DNA of 64,000 nt from DATFVJ01 sp963851085 (GTDB lineage Bacteria; Actinomycetota; Actinomycetes; Streptosporangiales; Streptosporangiaceae): positions 1 through 64,000 of the forward strand of contig CAWKNX010000005.1 of NCBI GenBank assembly GCA_963851085.1. Direction: 5' to 3'. The notes under the pieces are model-generated. The model was not told the origin of the DNA, did no database searches, and saw nothing but the letters and a program-made list of their open reading frames with translations. Shown here one piece after another: positions 39,675 through 49,394 of the stretch (the stretch's first letter is position 1; each line of letters begins with the position of its first letter). The translations under genes were made by a program, and so were the position numbers.

Positions 39675-41777
39675 ATGAGCGTAAGCGTGGTCAGCGAGCT
39701 CCTAGGTGCGGAAGATCTTCCGCAAAATCGCTACCTCGACCGCGAGGAAAGCTGGCTGCGGTTCAACCAGCGGGTGCTGGAACTCGCCGAGGACGAGGAT
39801 GTGCCGCTGCTCGAGCGGGTCAGGTTCCTGGCCATCTTCGCGAGCAATCTGGACGAGTTCTTCATGGTCCGCGTCGCGGGTCTTACCAGGCGCCTGGCCA
39901 CCGGGCTGCCGGTGAAGACCGCGACCAGGCAGGCCACCGCGCCAGGTGCTCGGCCGCATTCTGGAGGTCACGGGCGAGCTGATGCTGCGGCACGCGGCCT
40001 GCTTCCGCGAGGCGGTGCTTCCGGCCCTGACCGCGCAGGGCATCGAGATTCTGCGCTGGGGCGAGCTGTCCGAGACCGAACGCCAGAGCCTGCATCGCCT
40101 GTTCCGTGAGCGGATCTACCCCGTGCTGACGCCGCTCGTCGTCGACCCGGCGCACCCGTTCCCCTACATCTCCGGCCTGTCGCTCAACCTCGCCGTGCTC
40201 GTGGCCGATCCCGAGACGCGGCGGCAAGATGTTCGCCCGCGTCAAGGTGCCGCCGCTGCTGCCACGTTTCCTCGACGTCTCACCGCAGCGGTTCGTGCCG
40301 CTTGAAGACGTGATCGCGGCCCACCTGACCCAGCTGTTCGAGGGCATGGAGATCCTCGAGCACCACGCCTTCCGGGTGACCCGCAACCAGGACCTGGAAG
40401 TCGACGAGGACGTCACCGAGGACCTTATGCAGGCGCTGGAGCACGAACTGCTCCGCCGCAGGTTCGGGCCTGCCGTGCGGCTCGAGGTCGACGACTCGAT
40501 CTCCGCGGTGCGTGCTGGACCGGCTGGTGACAGAGATTGGTGTCGGTGAGCGGGCGGTGTACCGGCTGCCCGGCCCGCTCGATCTGGCCGGCCTGCACGC
40601 CATCGCGGATCTCGATCTGCCGGAGCTGAAGTACCCCAGGTTCGTCCCGGCCGAATCCGCGCTGAGCCGGGACCAAGGACGTGTTCGCGACGCTGCGCGA
40701 GCGCGACGTGCTCGTCCACCATCCGTACGACTCGTTCACCACCACGGTGGAACGCCTCGTGGAGGAGGCCGCGGCCGATCCCCAGGTCCTCGCGATCAAG
40801 CAGACCCTCTACCGCACCAGCGGCGATTCTCCGATCGTCGACGCGCTCATCGACGCGGCCGAGGCCGGCAAACAGGTGGTCGTGGTCGTCGAGATCAAGG
40901 CGCGGTTCGACGAGCGGGCCAACATCACCTGGGCCAGAAAGCTGGAGGAAGCGGGCTGCCATGTCGTCTACGGCATCGTCGGGCTGAAGACGCATTGCAA
41001 GATGTGCCTGGTCGTGCGTGAGGAGAAGGACGGGTCACTGCGCCGCTACTGCCATATCGGCACGGGCAACTACCATCCGAAGACCGCGCGGCTGTACGAG
41101 GACTTCGGCCTGCTCACGGCCGACACGGTGGTCGGCGAGGACGTCACCGACCTGTTCAACCACCTCACGGGCTACAGCAGCCGAAATTCCTACCGCAGGC
41201 TCCTGGTCGCCCCGACCGCACTGCGCGCGGGGATCGTGGAGCGGATCAACCGCGAGCGGGAACGGTTCGTGGAAGGTAACCCGGCCCGGATACGGATCAA
41301 GTGCAACGCCCTGGTCGACGAGGTGGTCATCGACGCGCTCTACGGTGCGTCCCGCGCGGGCGTGCCGGTCGACCTGTGGGTGCGCGGCATCTGTGCGCTG
41401 CGCCCCGGCGTCCCCGGCCTGTCGGAGAACATCCGGGTACGCAGCATCCTCGGCCGCTTCCTCGAGCATTCGCGGGTGTTCACGTTCGGGCCGATCGGCG
41501 AGCAAGGGCCGCCGGACGTCTGGCTGGGCAGCGCGGACATGATGCACCGCAACCTGGACCGGCGGGTGGAGGTGCTCGTCCGGGTCACCGAGCCGCTCGA
41601 TGCGCGAAGACCTGGCCTCCCTGATCGAGCTGGCGATGGACGAATCCACCGCGTCCTGGTGGCTGGGTGATGACGGGCCGGTGGACCCGGCGGCACATCG
41701 ACGATTCCGGCAAGCCGCTGCTCGACATCCAGTCGCACCTGATCACCGCGCGCCGGTGGCGGTCGGCCGATGGGTGA
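39675..41777 (+). pseudogene. ppk: Polyphosphate kinase 1, multiple frameshifts
   Basis: PPK1 makes inorganic polyphosphate from ATP. The reconstructed protein is about 700 residues, the normal length. Pieces in order: NRYLDREESWLRFNQRVLEL and NLDEFFMVRVAGL (N domain); FPYISGLSLNLAVLV; FARVKVPPLLPRFL; DVLVHHPYDSFTTTVERLVE; VLAIKQTLYRTSGDSPIV; VVEIKARFDERANI; the phospho-histidine block YCHIGTGNYHPKTARLYEDF; and GKPLLDIQSHLITARRW at the end. Frames change near 39938, 40214, 40508, 40672, 41601 and 41690, nearly all by one inserted base. No internal nonsense codons occur between shifts. Start ATG 39675; the stop at 41775-41777 overlaps the next start. Confidence 0.88.
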
Positions 41778-42835
41778 CCTCGCGGAAACGGACGAGGTTC
41801 TCGCCGCGGGAGCCGTTATGTGGCGGGCCGGCCGACGGGCCCGGCGTAGCAGGTGGGGCTCGTCCACCGGCCCCGCTACGACGACTGGGCTTTCCCCAAG
41901 GGCAAGGCCTAGCCGGGCGAGCATCCGCTGCTGACGGCGGTGCGCGAGGTAGACGGAGGAGACGGGCATGCGGCCGGTGCTCGGCCGGCCGCTCGGGCGC
42001 TCGTCCTACCTGGCCAGCGGCCGGCCCAAGCGGGTGGATTACTGGGCGGCCACACCGGCGGCGCAGTGGGTGAAGGGACTTAGCCTTAACGGCGGTGCGG
42101 GCGGCCACGCCCAGGCTGGGTTCGGCCGCCGGCCAGGCTGAATTCGTGCCGAACGACGAGGTGGACAAGCTGGAGTGGCTACCGGTCGAGAGGCGGAGCA
42201 GCGGTTGAGCTATCCGCATGACGTTCGATCTTCTTCGCGAATTCGCCCGCGCACCCGCGTCGACGCTCCCGTACATTTTCCTGCGGCACGCTTCGGCGGA
42301 GGATAAGGAGGGCTGGCCGGGCGAGGGCCTGCTTCGGCCACTTGACGGGACAGGCCGCGCGGCCGCCTGGGCGCTCGCCGAACTGCTCGCGTGTTTCGGG
42401 CCGTCGCGTGTGTTCAGTTCGGCGGCGGCTCGCTGCGTGGAGACGGTGCTGCCGTACTCGGTTCGCGTCGGCGTTCCCGTGACGGCCGAGCCTGCCTTTG
42501 CCGTGGATTCCGCTGCCGTGGATTCCCCTGCCATGGGCTTCGCCGCTGCTGAATCCGCGGCCGTTGAACCCGCGGGCGGCGGGGAGGCCGCCACCGCCCG
42601 GCTCGGCCGAACTCCTCGCTGACGGCCTGCCGATGATCCTGTGCGGCCACCGGGAGACCTGCCGCGCTTTACGCGCAGGCGGTCCGGCATTTCGGCGCGC
42701 ACCGCCCGCGGACCTGTCGCTGGCGAAGGGAAGCTTCAGCGTGCTGCACGTCGCGCCGGCTCCGGTGCGGTGGGCGACGTGACGGCGACCGCCCTGGTCG
42801 CCACCGAGCGGCACGACGTCGCGCCGCTGCCATAG
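41770..42835 (+). pseudogene. NUDIX hydrolase + histidine phosphatase (MutT1-like), broken
   Basis: Actinobacteria often carry behind ppk a two-domain protein joining a NUDIX domain to a phosphoglycerate-mutase-like histidine phosphatase; MutT1 of mycobacteria is the model for nucleotide clean-up. Here GLVHRPRYDDWAFPKGK begins the NUDIX box, which continues PGEHPLLTAVREV and EETGMRPVLGRPLG. The second domain has FLRHASAEDKEGW and FSSAAARCVETVLPY. Beyond at least six frame changes there is a real-looking nonsense codon: TAG at 41910-41912 where the NUDIX box expects an acidic residue. Start ATG 41770 overlaps ppk. Alanine/proline-rich repeats fill 42490-42580. Confidence concerns family, not integrity. 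Confidence 0.7.
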
Positions 42836-42840
42836 CTGCG

Positions 42841-43100
42841 TGATCGCGGTAAATTTTCTGCGGTATGTACCCGCAGATGATTAACACGCGGATTTGATCT
42901 TCGCAGCAGCCAGCCGGATGGCGTAACGAAGCGGTACTGGCCCGGGGGAGATGGGGTTGATGGGGCCGATGAGGTACCTGATGCGGGATTGAGGTGAGCG
43001 GGGCGGCCGGTAGCGGCGATACCACGGCAACGAGGCCTAGAATCGAAAACAGCGAGTTATTTCTGGGCGCGCACTATGCGCGGAAAGGTTACCGCGATCA
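42841..43100. repeat. Repeated hairpin, copy B (arms split by about 230 bp)
   Basis: Left arm TGATCGCGGTAA at 42841-42852 and its complement at 43089-43100 match copies A and C. Each arm is followed or preceded by a decayed partner: CTGCGG-TATGTAC-CCGCAG (42858-42876) resembles the loop of copy C. So this gap may hold two degraded hairpins facing one another, or one element with an insert. It fills most of the convergent gap between the NUDIX gene and the alcohol dehydrogenase; I see no coding sequence inside. Confidence 0.6.
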
Positions 43101-43115
43101 TGGACGGTCGGCGTT

Positions 43116-44126
43116 TCAGGTGCCAGGTTCGACGATGACCTTCAGGCCGCCGCGCCGCGCGGCCGCCTGAAACGCGTCGGCCGCCCCGGCGAGCGGGAAC
43201 CTGTCGGTCACGAGTCCCGCCAGATTCACCTGGCCGCTCGCGGCCAGCGCGATCGCCCGCGGGTAGACCTCGTTCATCCGCCGCACCATCGCGATCGTCA
43301 GTCCTTTGCGGCGTGATACCGACGCCGGGAACCTGACCCAGTCGTCGCCTGGAATGCCGCCAAGCACCACCCGGCCGCCGGGCCTGGCGGCCTGCACCGC
43401 GAGCTGGACCGCGCCGTCGGTTCCCGCCATCTCGAAGGCCGTGTCAACCCCGCTACCCACCAGGTCGCGCAGGCCTGAAGGCCCGTCGGCGTCCGCGGGG
43501 CCCGCGGTGATATTCGCGCCCGCCCGGCTCGCCGCTTCCTGCCGGTGCGGCAGCGGATCCACCGCCACCACCGGGTGTGCGCCCGCTGCCCGCAGAAGCT
43601 GCACGAGCAGCAGCCCGATCGGGCCGCACCCGATTACGGCGGCGGCTGCGCCGATCCGCAGATGACCCAGGTCAAGTGCGTGGATGGCCACACCGAGCGG
43701 TTCAAGTACCGCACCGTCCGCGTCGGTGAGGCCGCCGGGCAGCGGAACCAGTTGCGCCGACGGCCAGACCAGAAAGTCCCGCAGCGCGCCATCCTGGCCG
43801 CCGTGACCTGCGAACTGTACCTGGGGGCAGAGGTTACGGTAACCGGCGCGGCACTGCGGGCAGGTCTCGTCGGGGATCGCCGGATCGATCGCCACCCGCT
43901 GGCCTCGCTGTGGGCCATCTTCAACGATGCCGGCGGCCTCGTGCCCGAGCACGAGCGGCCGGTCGAGCTTCGCGTCGCCGATGCCCGCCTCGGCCCACCA
44001 GTGCAGATCGCTGCCGCAGATCCCGACCGCGGTTACCCGGACCAGGCTGGTCCCGGGCTCAGGGGCGGGAACGGGCTCGTCTGCCACTCGCAGGTCACCC
44101 ACCGCGTACAGTCGCGCGACCCGCAT
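43116..44126 (-). CDS. Zinc-dependent alcohol/polyol dehydrogenase
   Basis: Medium-chain dehydrogenase of 336 residues. Catalytic zinc ligands: C in VGICGSDLHWW (about 38) and GHEAAG; cofactor fold AVIGCGPIGLLLVQLLRAAG. The structural-zinc loop DETCPQCRAGYRNLC keeps three Cys, with Asp in place of the first, close to the L-idonate/sorbitol/threonine dehydrogenase pattern. It oxidises an alcohol or polyol with NAD(P). ATG 44126 has AAGGAG upstream. It is a single gene, convergent with the NUDIX gene and divergent from the protease. Substrate unknown. Confidence 0.88.
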   Translation of the reverse strand: MRVARLYAVGDLRVADEPVPAPEPGTSLVRVTAVGICGSDLHWWAEAGIGDAKLDRPLVLGHEAAGIVEDGPQRGQRVAIDPAIPDETCPQCRAGYRNLCPQVQFAGHGGQDGALRDFLVWPSAQLVPLPGGLTDADGAVLEPLGVAIHALDLGHLRIGAAAAVIGCGPIGLLLVQLLRAAGAHPVVAVDPLPHRQEAASRAGANITAGPADADGPSGLRDLVGSGVDTAFEMAGTDGAVQLAVQAARPGGRVVLGGIPGDDWVRFPASVSRRKGLTIAMVRRMNEVYPRAIALAASGQVNLAGLVTDRFPLAGAADAFQAAARRGGLKVIVEPGT

Positions 44127-44331
44127 GAGGCTCCTTCCGGTGCCGTTCCCGCTGGTGCGATGCCAGGTCAAGGATAGGCACGAGGGCATGTCGGCAGGCT
44201 CTTGGCCTGCGGCCCGGCCGCCACCCCTGCGACGGCCGAGATCCACCGGACGCGCTCTAGCCGCGGCAGTCGTTCAGGTGATCGAATAGTGCCATGCGCT
44301 GGCCTGTGGGCCGGGGCCGTGGCCGGGGTGC

Positions 44332-45318
44332 TTGATCGGGGGATCGCACATGCAGTGTCATGGTGCGCAGTGTCATGATGCGCGGCGTCAGATCGGCCGG
44401 TGTCACGCGGGGGCCGTGCGGAGCGCGCTGTTCGCTGCCTGCGGCGCGGTACTCGCGGCCGTCGTTGGGCTGGTGGGGTGCGCGTCGCCGGGCCAGCGTG
44501 CCGCGGCGGGCCCGCCCGCGGGAACGCCAGGCTCCCCCGCGACCTCGCACGTCGAGAACGGCGGGCATGCCGGTGCGGCGCGTTCGTACTGGACAGCCGG
44601 ACGGTTTGAGCATGCCAGGCCGTGGGTGGTGGCGGCCGCGTACGTGCCAGGCGCCCGCGCGGCCAGGATGGTGGGCGCCTCGATGCGGGTGGGCGCGCTG
44701 TTCTCTCATGACGCCGGCGGTGATCACTTCTGCACGGCCAGCGTGGTCGCCAGCCGCGGTCGCGACATGTTGATCACCGCGGCCCATTGCGTGCACGGTG
44801 GCAGGGCCAAGACCTACCGGCGTGACATCGTCTTCGTGCCTGGTTACCGGGATGGGACGGCGCCACGCGGGGTCTGGGTACCGCGCGCGATGTTCGTCGC
44901 CAGGGGGTGGGCGCGATCGGCCGATCCCGCTCTGGACGTGGCCTTCATCGTGCTGCAGGCCCTGGACGGCGAGCACATCCAGGCCGTGCTCGGCGCCAAC
45001 AAGCTCGGCGTCAACCAGGGCTTCCGCCACGTGGTCCGGGTGACGGGTTACCCGGGGAGCGGCGAGGAGCCGATCACGTGCGTCAACAGGACCACCCAGC
45101 GGAGCCGCTATCAGATGCGATTCGCCTGCAAGGGGTATTCGCCAGGCACGAGCGGCAGCCCCTGGGTGATGCGATTCGATCCCGGGGCGCATACGGGTCT
45201 GATCATCGGAGTGATCGGCGGCTATCAGGGTGGCGGCGACACCGCGGATGTGTCCTACAGCCCGTACTTCGACGACAACATCGAGAAGCTCTACGACCAG
45301 GCCGCCAGCCAGTCCTGA
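44332..45318 (+). CDS. Trypsin-like serine protease, probable lipoprotein
   Basis: Secreted chymotrypsin-fold protease. Triad: His in MLITAAHCVHG, Asp in SADPALDVAFIVLQ and Ser in GYSPGTSGSPWVM. A hydrophobic signal (ALFAACGAVLAAVVGLVGC) ends in a lipobox-like LVGC, so surface anchoring is likely. The start is uncertain: ATG 44332 gives a long, Cys/His-rich N-terminus encoded by a repeated GTGTCATG-type sequence; a GTG just before RSALFAACG would be more compact. It resembles actinobacterial trypsin-like proteases of unknown target. A hairpin terminator lies in the downstream gap. Confidence 0.8.
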   Translation: MIGGSHMQCHGAQCHDARRQIGRCHAGAVRSALFAACGAVLAAVVGLVGCASPGQRAAAGPPAGTPGSPATSHVENGGHAGAARSYWTAGRFEHARPWVVAAAYVPGARAARMVGASMRVGALFSHDAGGDHFCTASVVASRGRDMLITAAHCVHGGRAKTYRRDIVFVPGYRDGTAPRGVWVPRAMFVARGWARSADPALDVAFIVLQALDGEHIQAVLGANKLGVNQGFRHVVRVTGYPGSGEEPITCVNRTTQRSRYQMRFACKGYSPGTSGSPWVMRFDPGAHTGLIIGVIGGYQGGGDTADVSYSPYFDDNIEKLYDQAASQS

Positions 45319-45371
45319 CCGGCGCGAGGCCGTCTGGCGATCGGCGTACCGCATTCGCGCCGCCGCCGGCT

Positions 45372-45520
45372 TGTTGTGGGTGCTGCGGGCTGGCGTGGGT
45401 GCTGCGCGCCTGGCGTGCGCTGCGGGCTGGCGTGGGTGCTGCGGGCTGGCGTGGGTGCTGCGTGCCTGGCGTGGGTGCTGCGTGCCCGGCGTGGTGCTGC
45501 GTGCCCGGCGTTGATGCTGC
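45372..45520. repeat. Degenerate 19-20-bp tandem repeat, about 8 units
   Basis: Units of the form GGCGTGGGTGCTGCGGGCT or GGCGTGGGTGCTGCGTGCCT follow one another with small length changes. They lie in the 524-bp gap between the protease and RNase D genes. Open frames on both strands here are by-products of the repeat. From 45521 to 45842 I see only the hairpin listed separately. Confidence 0.75.
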
Positions 45521-45684
45521 GCGCCGGTCGCGGCGCGCAGCCCGCGTGGCCCGGGCGCAACGCTGTCGGCGTCGCGTCGCTAGCCGGGGCAATGGGCCAT
45601 CGCCAGGGGTGCCGGTATGGGCAATGGGCCAGTGCGGGAAAGCACGTCGTAGCGGTGGGGGGCCGGTAGTGACGCGACGTGGTC

Positions 45685-45724
45685 GGCCGACGCCGCCCTG
45701 GCCCCCTAACCGACGGCGTCGGCC
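45685..45724. terminator. Hairpin between convergent protease and RNase D genes
   Basis: GGCCGACGCCG (45685-45695) pairs perfectly with CGGCGTCGGCC (45714-45724) around an 18-nt loop. It lies between two converging genes and can fold on either strand. It differs in sequence from the three-copy hairpin family seen in other convergent gaps. Confidence 0.55.
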
Positions 45725-45842
45725 AACAACCCAATGATCGTCCAAGGTCATTACGGTCCGTTGACCGGGGTGGGGTTTTCCGTCACCGTGGGTCACGGAG
45801 CGTGGGGCATTCCACCGCGAAACGCAGCAGGTCGTCGCCCTT

Positions 45843-47090
45843 TCAGGCCTCACCCTTGTCGCGCAGGCGGCGGAGCGCATGGGCGAGCGGCACAGCGGTG
45901 AGCTCGAGCTGCCATGGCCGTGCACCGTACGAAACGAGCTCGCCGCGGACCGATTCGGCGGTGGGCTCGCCAGGTGGGCTCCATGACAACCGCCGGACGG
46001 TGTCCGGCTGCAGCAGATTCTCGCTCGGCAGGTTGTGCTCGTCCGCGATGGCTGCGACAACGGTGCGTGCCGCGTCGAGCCGCCGTGCGGCCTCGGGATC
46101 GCGCTCTGCCCACCTGCTCGCGGGCGGGGGGCCATCGCCGGGCGCAGACGACTCGGGCAGCGTGTCCTCGCCGCCGTGACGTGCGCGGTCAAGCGCGCGC
46201 AGCCAGATCGCTGTGCGGTGCCGGGCGTTGCGGCCGGAGAATCCGGCGATCGCGTTCAGATCGGCCGGGGCGGCAGGCCATGTTCTCGCCGCCTCGATGA
46301 TCGCGGCATCGGGCAGGACCCGGCCAGGAGACAGGTCCAGGCGCCTGGCGATGTTGTCGCGCTCCTGCCAGAGTTCACGCACCGCTGCCAGACTGCGGCG
46401 GGCCCGGATGCGGTGGATACCAGACGTGCGGCGCCACGGATCCCTGCGCGCTCTGGGCGGTCCCGCGGCAAGCACCGCCGCGAACTCCTGGTTGGCCCAT
46501 TCCCTCTTGCCCGCCTCATCGAGCTGCTGCGCGAGCGCGTCCCGAAGATCTACGAGTACCTCGACGTCAAGCGCCGCGTATTTGAGCCACGCGTCAGGCA
46601 GCGGACGGCTGGACCAGTCCGCCGCCGAATGGCCCTTCTCCATCCTGAGCCCGAGGATCTCCTCCACCAGCGTGGCCAACCCGACCCTGGGAAAGCCGAG
46701 CAGGCGGCCGGCCAGCTCGGTGTCGAAGATCCGCCTGGGCCGGTAGCCGACCTCGGCCAGGCAGGGCAGGTCCTGGGAGGCCGCATGCAGCACGGCTTCG
46801 GTGTCGGCAAGGGCCGCGTCGACGCCAGATAGGTCGGGGCAGCCGACCGGGTCGACGAGCACCGTACCCGAACCCTCGCGTCTGAACTGGACCAGGTAGG
46901 CGCGCTGGCCATATCTGTAGCCCGACGCGCGCTCGGCGTCGACCGCCACGGGCCCGGTTCCGGATTTGAGGTCGCTGATGGAATCGGCGAGGCTGGCGGC
47001 GTCCGACACCACAGCGGGGATCGGCTCGCGCGGCTCGAGAAGGGGCGCACGTCCCTCCTGATCCATCACGCCGTCCTCGCCAGATATCAC
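45843..47090 (-). CDS. rnd: Ribonuclease D-family exonuclease with HRDC domain
   Basis: 3'-5' exoribonuclease of the DEDDy class, about 415 residues, which trims structured RNAs. Exonuclease motifs: VAVDAERASGYRYG (Asp and Glu), HAASQDLPCLAEVG (Asp) and YAALDVEVLVDL (Tyr and Asp). An HRDC domain follows (ARRSLAAVRELWQERDNIAR, about 230-310). GTG 47090 overlaps the DUF3000 stop (GTGA) and is preferred for coupling; ATG 47066 is the alternative and has GAGG upstream. The DUF3000-rnd pair next to hemE is a common actinobacterial arrangement. Confidence 0.9.
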   Translation of the reverse strand: MISGEDGVMDQEGRAPLLEPREPIPAVVSDAASLADSISDLKSGTGPVAVDAERASGYRYGQRAYLVQFRREGSGTVLVDPVGCPDLSGVDAALADTEAVLHAASQDLPCLAEVGYRPRRIFDTELAGRLLGFPRVGLATLVEEILGLRMEKGHSAADWSSRPLPDAWLKYAALDVEVLVDLRDALAQQLDEAGKREWANQEFAAVLAAGPPRARRDPWRRTSGIHRIRARRSLAAVRELWQERDNIARRLDLSPGRVLPDAAIIEAARTWPAAPADLNAIAGFSGRNARHRTAIWLRALDRARHGGEDTLPESSAPGDGPPPASRWAERDPEAARRLDAARTVVAAIADEHNLPSENLLQPDTVRRLSWSPPGEPTAESVRGELVSYGARPWQLELTAVPLAHALRRLRDKGEA

Positions 47091-47797
47091 CTGACCGCAT
47101 GTCCCCTGGGGTCACGCCTGCCACGTCCACCGCGCCCGCTCGCGGCCCGTTGCCTGGCGCCTGGTGGCGGCAGTGCACTCACCCCGGGCTCGAGCGGTGC
47201 CACGCCGGCCGCAGCGCAAAGAGCGTCGCACCAGGCCGCCACGTGGCCCGCGAGGCTGGGCTGCCCACGTCCGCCGTCAGGTTCCGCGGGAGACCACGAC
47301 GCGCGGAGCTCGAATTCCGTCGCGGCCGGGTCGTCGGCCTTGGCGCCAAATCCCTCGGTGACGACGCGGGTAACGGTGCCGCTCGGCGCTGCGTAGCGTG
47401 CGGTATGCGCATCGAGTGCCTCGGTGAGCCAGCTCCACCCGACCGGGCCGAGCAGCGGGTCCACGGCGATCTCCGGGTCCAGCTCTGCCTGGATCTGCGC
47501 CACGATGCGGAACGGCCCGACCCAGCCCGGCTGGCAGGCCGGGTCATAGAGCAAGATCAGCCGACCGGTGGCGATCTCTGCGCCGCCCGTGTGCACGGCC
47601 ACCGCGAGCACGGCGGCATAAGGCGCCAGCTTCTTCGGCGCGGGCACGTCCTCGAACACCAGCTCTGGGCGGAGCGCGGCCTGACGGCTCCGCTCGGCTT
47701 CGAGATCTGCCGCGGCGCTGCGGAAGATCTCTGCGGCCTGTGCGGCCTGCCGAGGCGCCGTCTGGCCTGCCGGGCTCATGATGGGAGCGTATGACAC
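47087..47797 (-). CDS. DUF3000 family protein
   Basis: Soluble protein of about 230 residues conserved in actinobacteria next to RNase D and hemE; its function is not known. Recognisable blocks: FEDVPAPKKLAPYAAVLAVA, ATGRLILLYDPACQPGWVGP and FRIVAQIQAELDPEIAVDPL. The last 30 residues are Arg/Gly-rich. Two starts are possible, GTG 47797 or ATG 47779, neither with a good ribosome-binding site. It overlaps rnd by 4 bp, so the two are probably expressed together. Confidence 0.85.
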   Translation of the reverse strand: MSYAPIMSPAGQTAPRQAAQAAEIFRSAAADLEAERSRQAALRPELVFEDVPAPKKLAPYAAVLAVAVHTGGAEIATGRLILLYDPACQPGWVGPFRIVAQIQAELDPEIAVDPLLGPVGWSWLTEALDAHTARYAAPSGTVTRVVTEGFGAKADDPAATEFELRASWSPAEPDGGRGQPSLAGHVAAWCDALCAAAGVAPLEPGVSALPPPGARQRAASGRGGRGRRDPRGHAVR

Positions 47798-47813
47798 TGC
47801 CGCAGGTGGGCAG

Positions 47814-48044
47814 TCACGCGGCGCGTCCCGGGCTATGTCGCCTGGGATGCGCGATCATCCTTGTGCCCACCGTGATCGGTACCGCGAAACCGACCAGAAG
47901 TGCCGTGCCGCAGTCGACGCATGCGAGTTCCGGGCAGAGGCAGTCGGGGCTGTCGGCCCGGTCTGGGCACTCCGCGGGGTCGTGAGGCCGCTCGAACGGC
48001 CGGTCTTCGCGACATTCTGGGCAATGGAGCGTCATGAGGCTCAT
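47814..48044 (-). CDS. Small zinc-ribbon protein
   Basis: A 76-residue protein with two Cys pairs, CPEC near the N-terminus and CVDC after CLCPELA, as in zinc ribbons, then a hydrophobic stretch ALLVGFAVPITVG. ATG 48044 has GAGGAGG upstream at good spacing, the main reason to accept it. It lies between DUF3000 (16 bp away, same strand) and divergent hemE. Function unknown; it may bind nucleic acid or a protein partner. Confidence 0.7.
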   Translation of the reverse strand: MSLMTLHCPECREDRPFERPHDPAECPDRADSPDCLCPELACVDCGTALLVGFAVPITVGTRMIAHPRRHSPGRAA

Positions 48045-48180
48045 CGCCTGCGACCTCCTCACTGGGGAACGCGCCGCGGGTCCCGCCCTGAGGGCTGTAC
48101 GCGGCGCAAGGCTGATCAAAAGGTGGCATACGCTGACGTGGAAGCGGTGGACGTCGCACGGCGTGTCACGAAAATGACGG

Positions 48181-49251
48181 GTGGCCTATGAGACCATCGC
48201 TAATGTGACCCCGGCAAAGGAAGACTCCCCGTTCCTGCGAGCCTGCCGCCGGCAGGCGGTGCCGTACACACCCGTCTGGTTCATGCGCCAGGCCGGGCGC
48301 TCGCTGCCCGAGTACCGCAGGGTGCGGGCGGGCACCGGGATGCTTGAGGCGTGCGCGCGGCCCGACCTCGTCGTTGAGATCACGCTGCAGCCGCTGCGCA
48401 GGTACGACGTTGACGCCGCGATCTTCTTCAGCGACATCGTCGTACCGCTGAAGGCAGTCGGCGTGAGCCTCGACATCCGCCCGGGAGTGGGCCCCGTCGT
48501 GGAACACCCGCTGCGGGATGCCGGCGATCTCGCGCGGTTGCGGCCGCTGGTGCCGGGGGACGTGCCGTTCGTGACCGAGGCGGTTCGTGCGCTTGTCGGC
48601 CAGCTCGGCTCCCGTCCGCTGATCGGCTTCGCCGGTGGCCCTTTCACGCTTGCGTCGTATCTCGTCGAGGGCGGTCCGTCGAAGAACCACGAGCGCACCA
48701 AGGCGCTGATGTACGGCGATCCCCGCCTGTGGCATGCGCTGCTCGACCGGCTCGCCGATATCACGATCTCGTTCCTTCAGATACAGATCGCGGCTGGTGT
48801 GTCGGCGGTGCAGCTCTTCGACTCCTGGGTCGGCGCGGTGAGCCCGGACGACTACAGGCGCAGCGTGCTGCCCCACAGCAGGCGGATCTTCAAGGCGCTG
48901 GAGAGCACGGGGGTGCCCCGCATCCATTTCGGTGTCGGCACAGGTGAGCTGCTCGGCCTGATGGGTGAGGCGGGCGCGGACGTGGTGGGGGTGGACTGGC
49001 GGGTGCCACTCGACGAGGCGGTCCGGCGGGTGGAACCCGGCAAGGCCCTGCAGGGCAATCTCGACCCGGCGCTGCTCTTCGCGCCGTGGGAGACCATCAA
49101 GGAGCGGGCACGCGACGTGCTCGGCCGTGGCCGGGCCGCCGAAGGCCACATCTTCAACCTCGGTCACGGCGTGCTGCCAGGCACCCACCCCGACGCGCTC
49201 GCGCGGCTAGCTGACTTCGTGCACACCGAGTCCCTGCGCGCCCCCGCCTGA
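48181..49251 (+). CDS. hemE: Uroporphyrinogen decarboxylase
   Basis: Removes four carboxyl groups from uroporphyrinogen III to give coproporphyrinogen III. 356 residues, normal. Signatures: PVWFMRQAGRSLPEYR (substrate arginine), FFSDIVVPLKAVG (catalytic Asp), GFAGGPFTLASYLVEGG and LGHGVLPGTHPD (conserved His). Start GTG 48181. In many actinobacteria the HemY-like oxidase and hemQ come directly after; here they lie 8.5 kb downstream beyond copper and cytochrome-oxidase genes. Confidence 0.97.
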   Translation: MAYETIANVTPAKEDSPFLRACRRQAVPYTPVWFMRQAGRSLPEYRRVRAGTGMLEACARPDLVVEITLQPLRRYDVDAAIFFSDIVVPLKAVGVSLDIRPGVGPVVEHPLRDAGDLARLRPLVPGDVPFVTEAVRALVGQLGSRPLIGFAGGPFTLASYLVEGGPSKNHERTKALMYGDPRLWHALLDRLADITISFLQIQIAAGVSAVQLFDSWVGAVSPDDYRRSVLPHSRRIFKALESTGVPRIHFGVGTGELLGLMGEAGADVVGVDWRVPLDEAVRRVEPGKALQGNLDPALLFAPWETIKERARDVLGRGRAAEGHIFNLGHGVLPGTHPDALARLADFVHTESLRAPA

Positions 49252-49345
49252 CGCGGCTCCCAACGGCGCGGCGGTTTCATGATCAATGGTTCGCGGAGGG
49301 CGCTATTTTCACCCGGCGGCCGGCCCCGGGCAACGCCGAGCTTCT

Positions 49346-49394
49346 TGATCGCGGTAACTTCTCTGCGGTATGTGCAGGTAAGTTACCGCGATCA
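49346..49394. terminator. Repeated hairpin, copy C
   Basis: TGATCGCGGTAACTT (49346-49360) pairs perfectly with AAGTTACCGCGATCA (49380-49394), loop 19 nt, then TGAAAG. Same family as copies at 20991 and 42841. A decayed half copy (GGGTAACTCGCCACGGTCATG) follows at about 49450. It lies between converging hemE and the DUF4349 gene. Confidence 0.7.
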
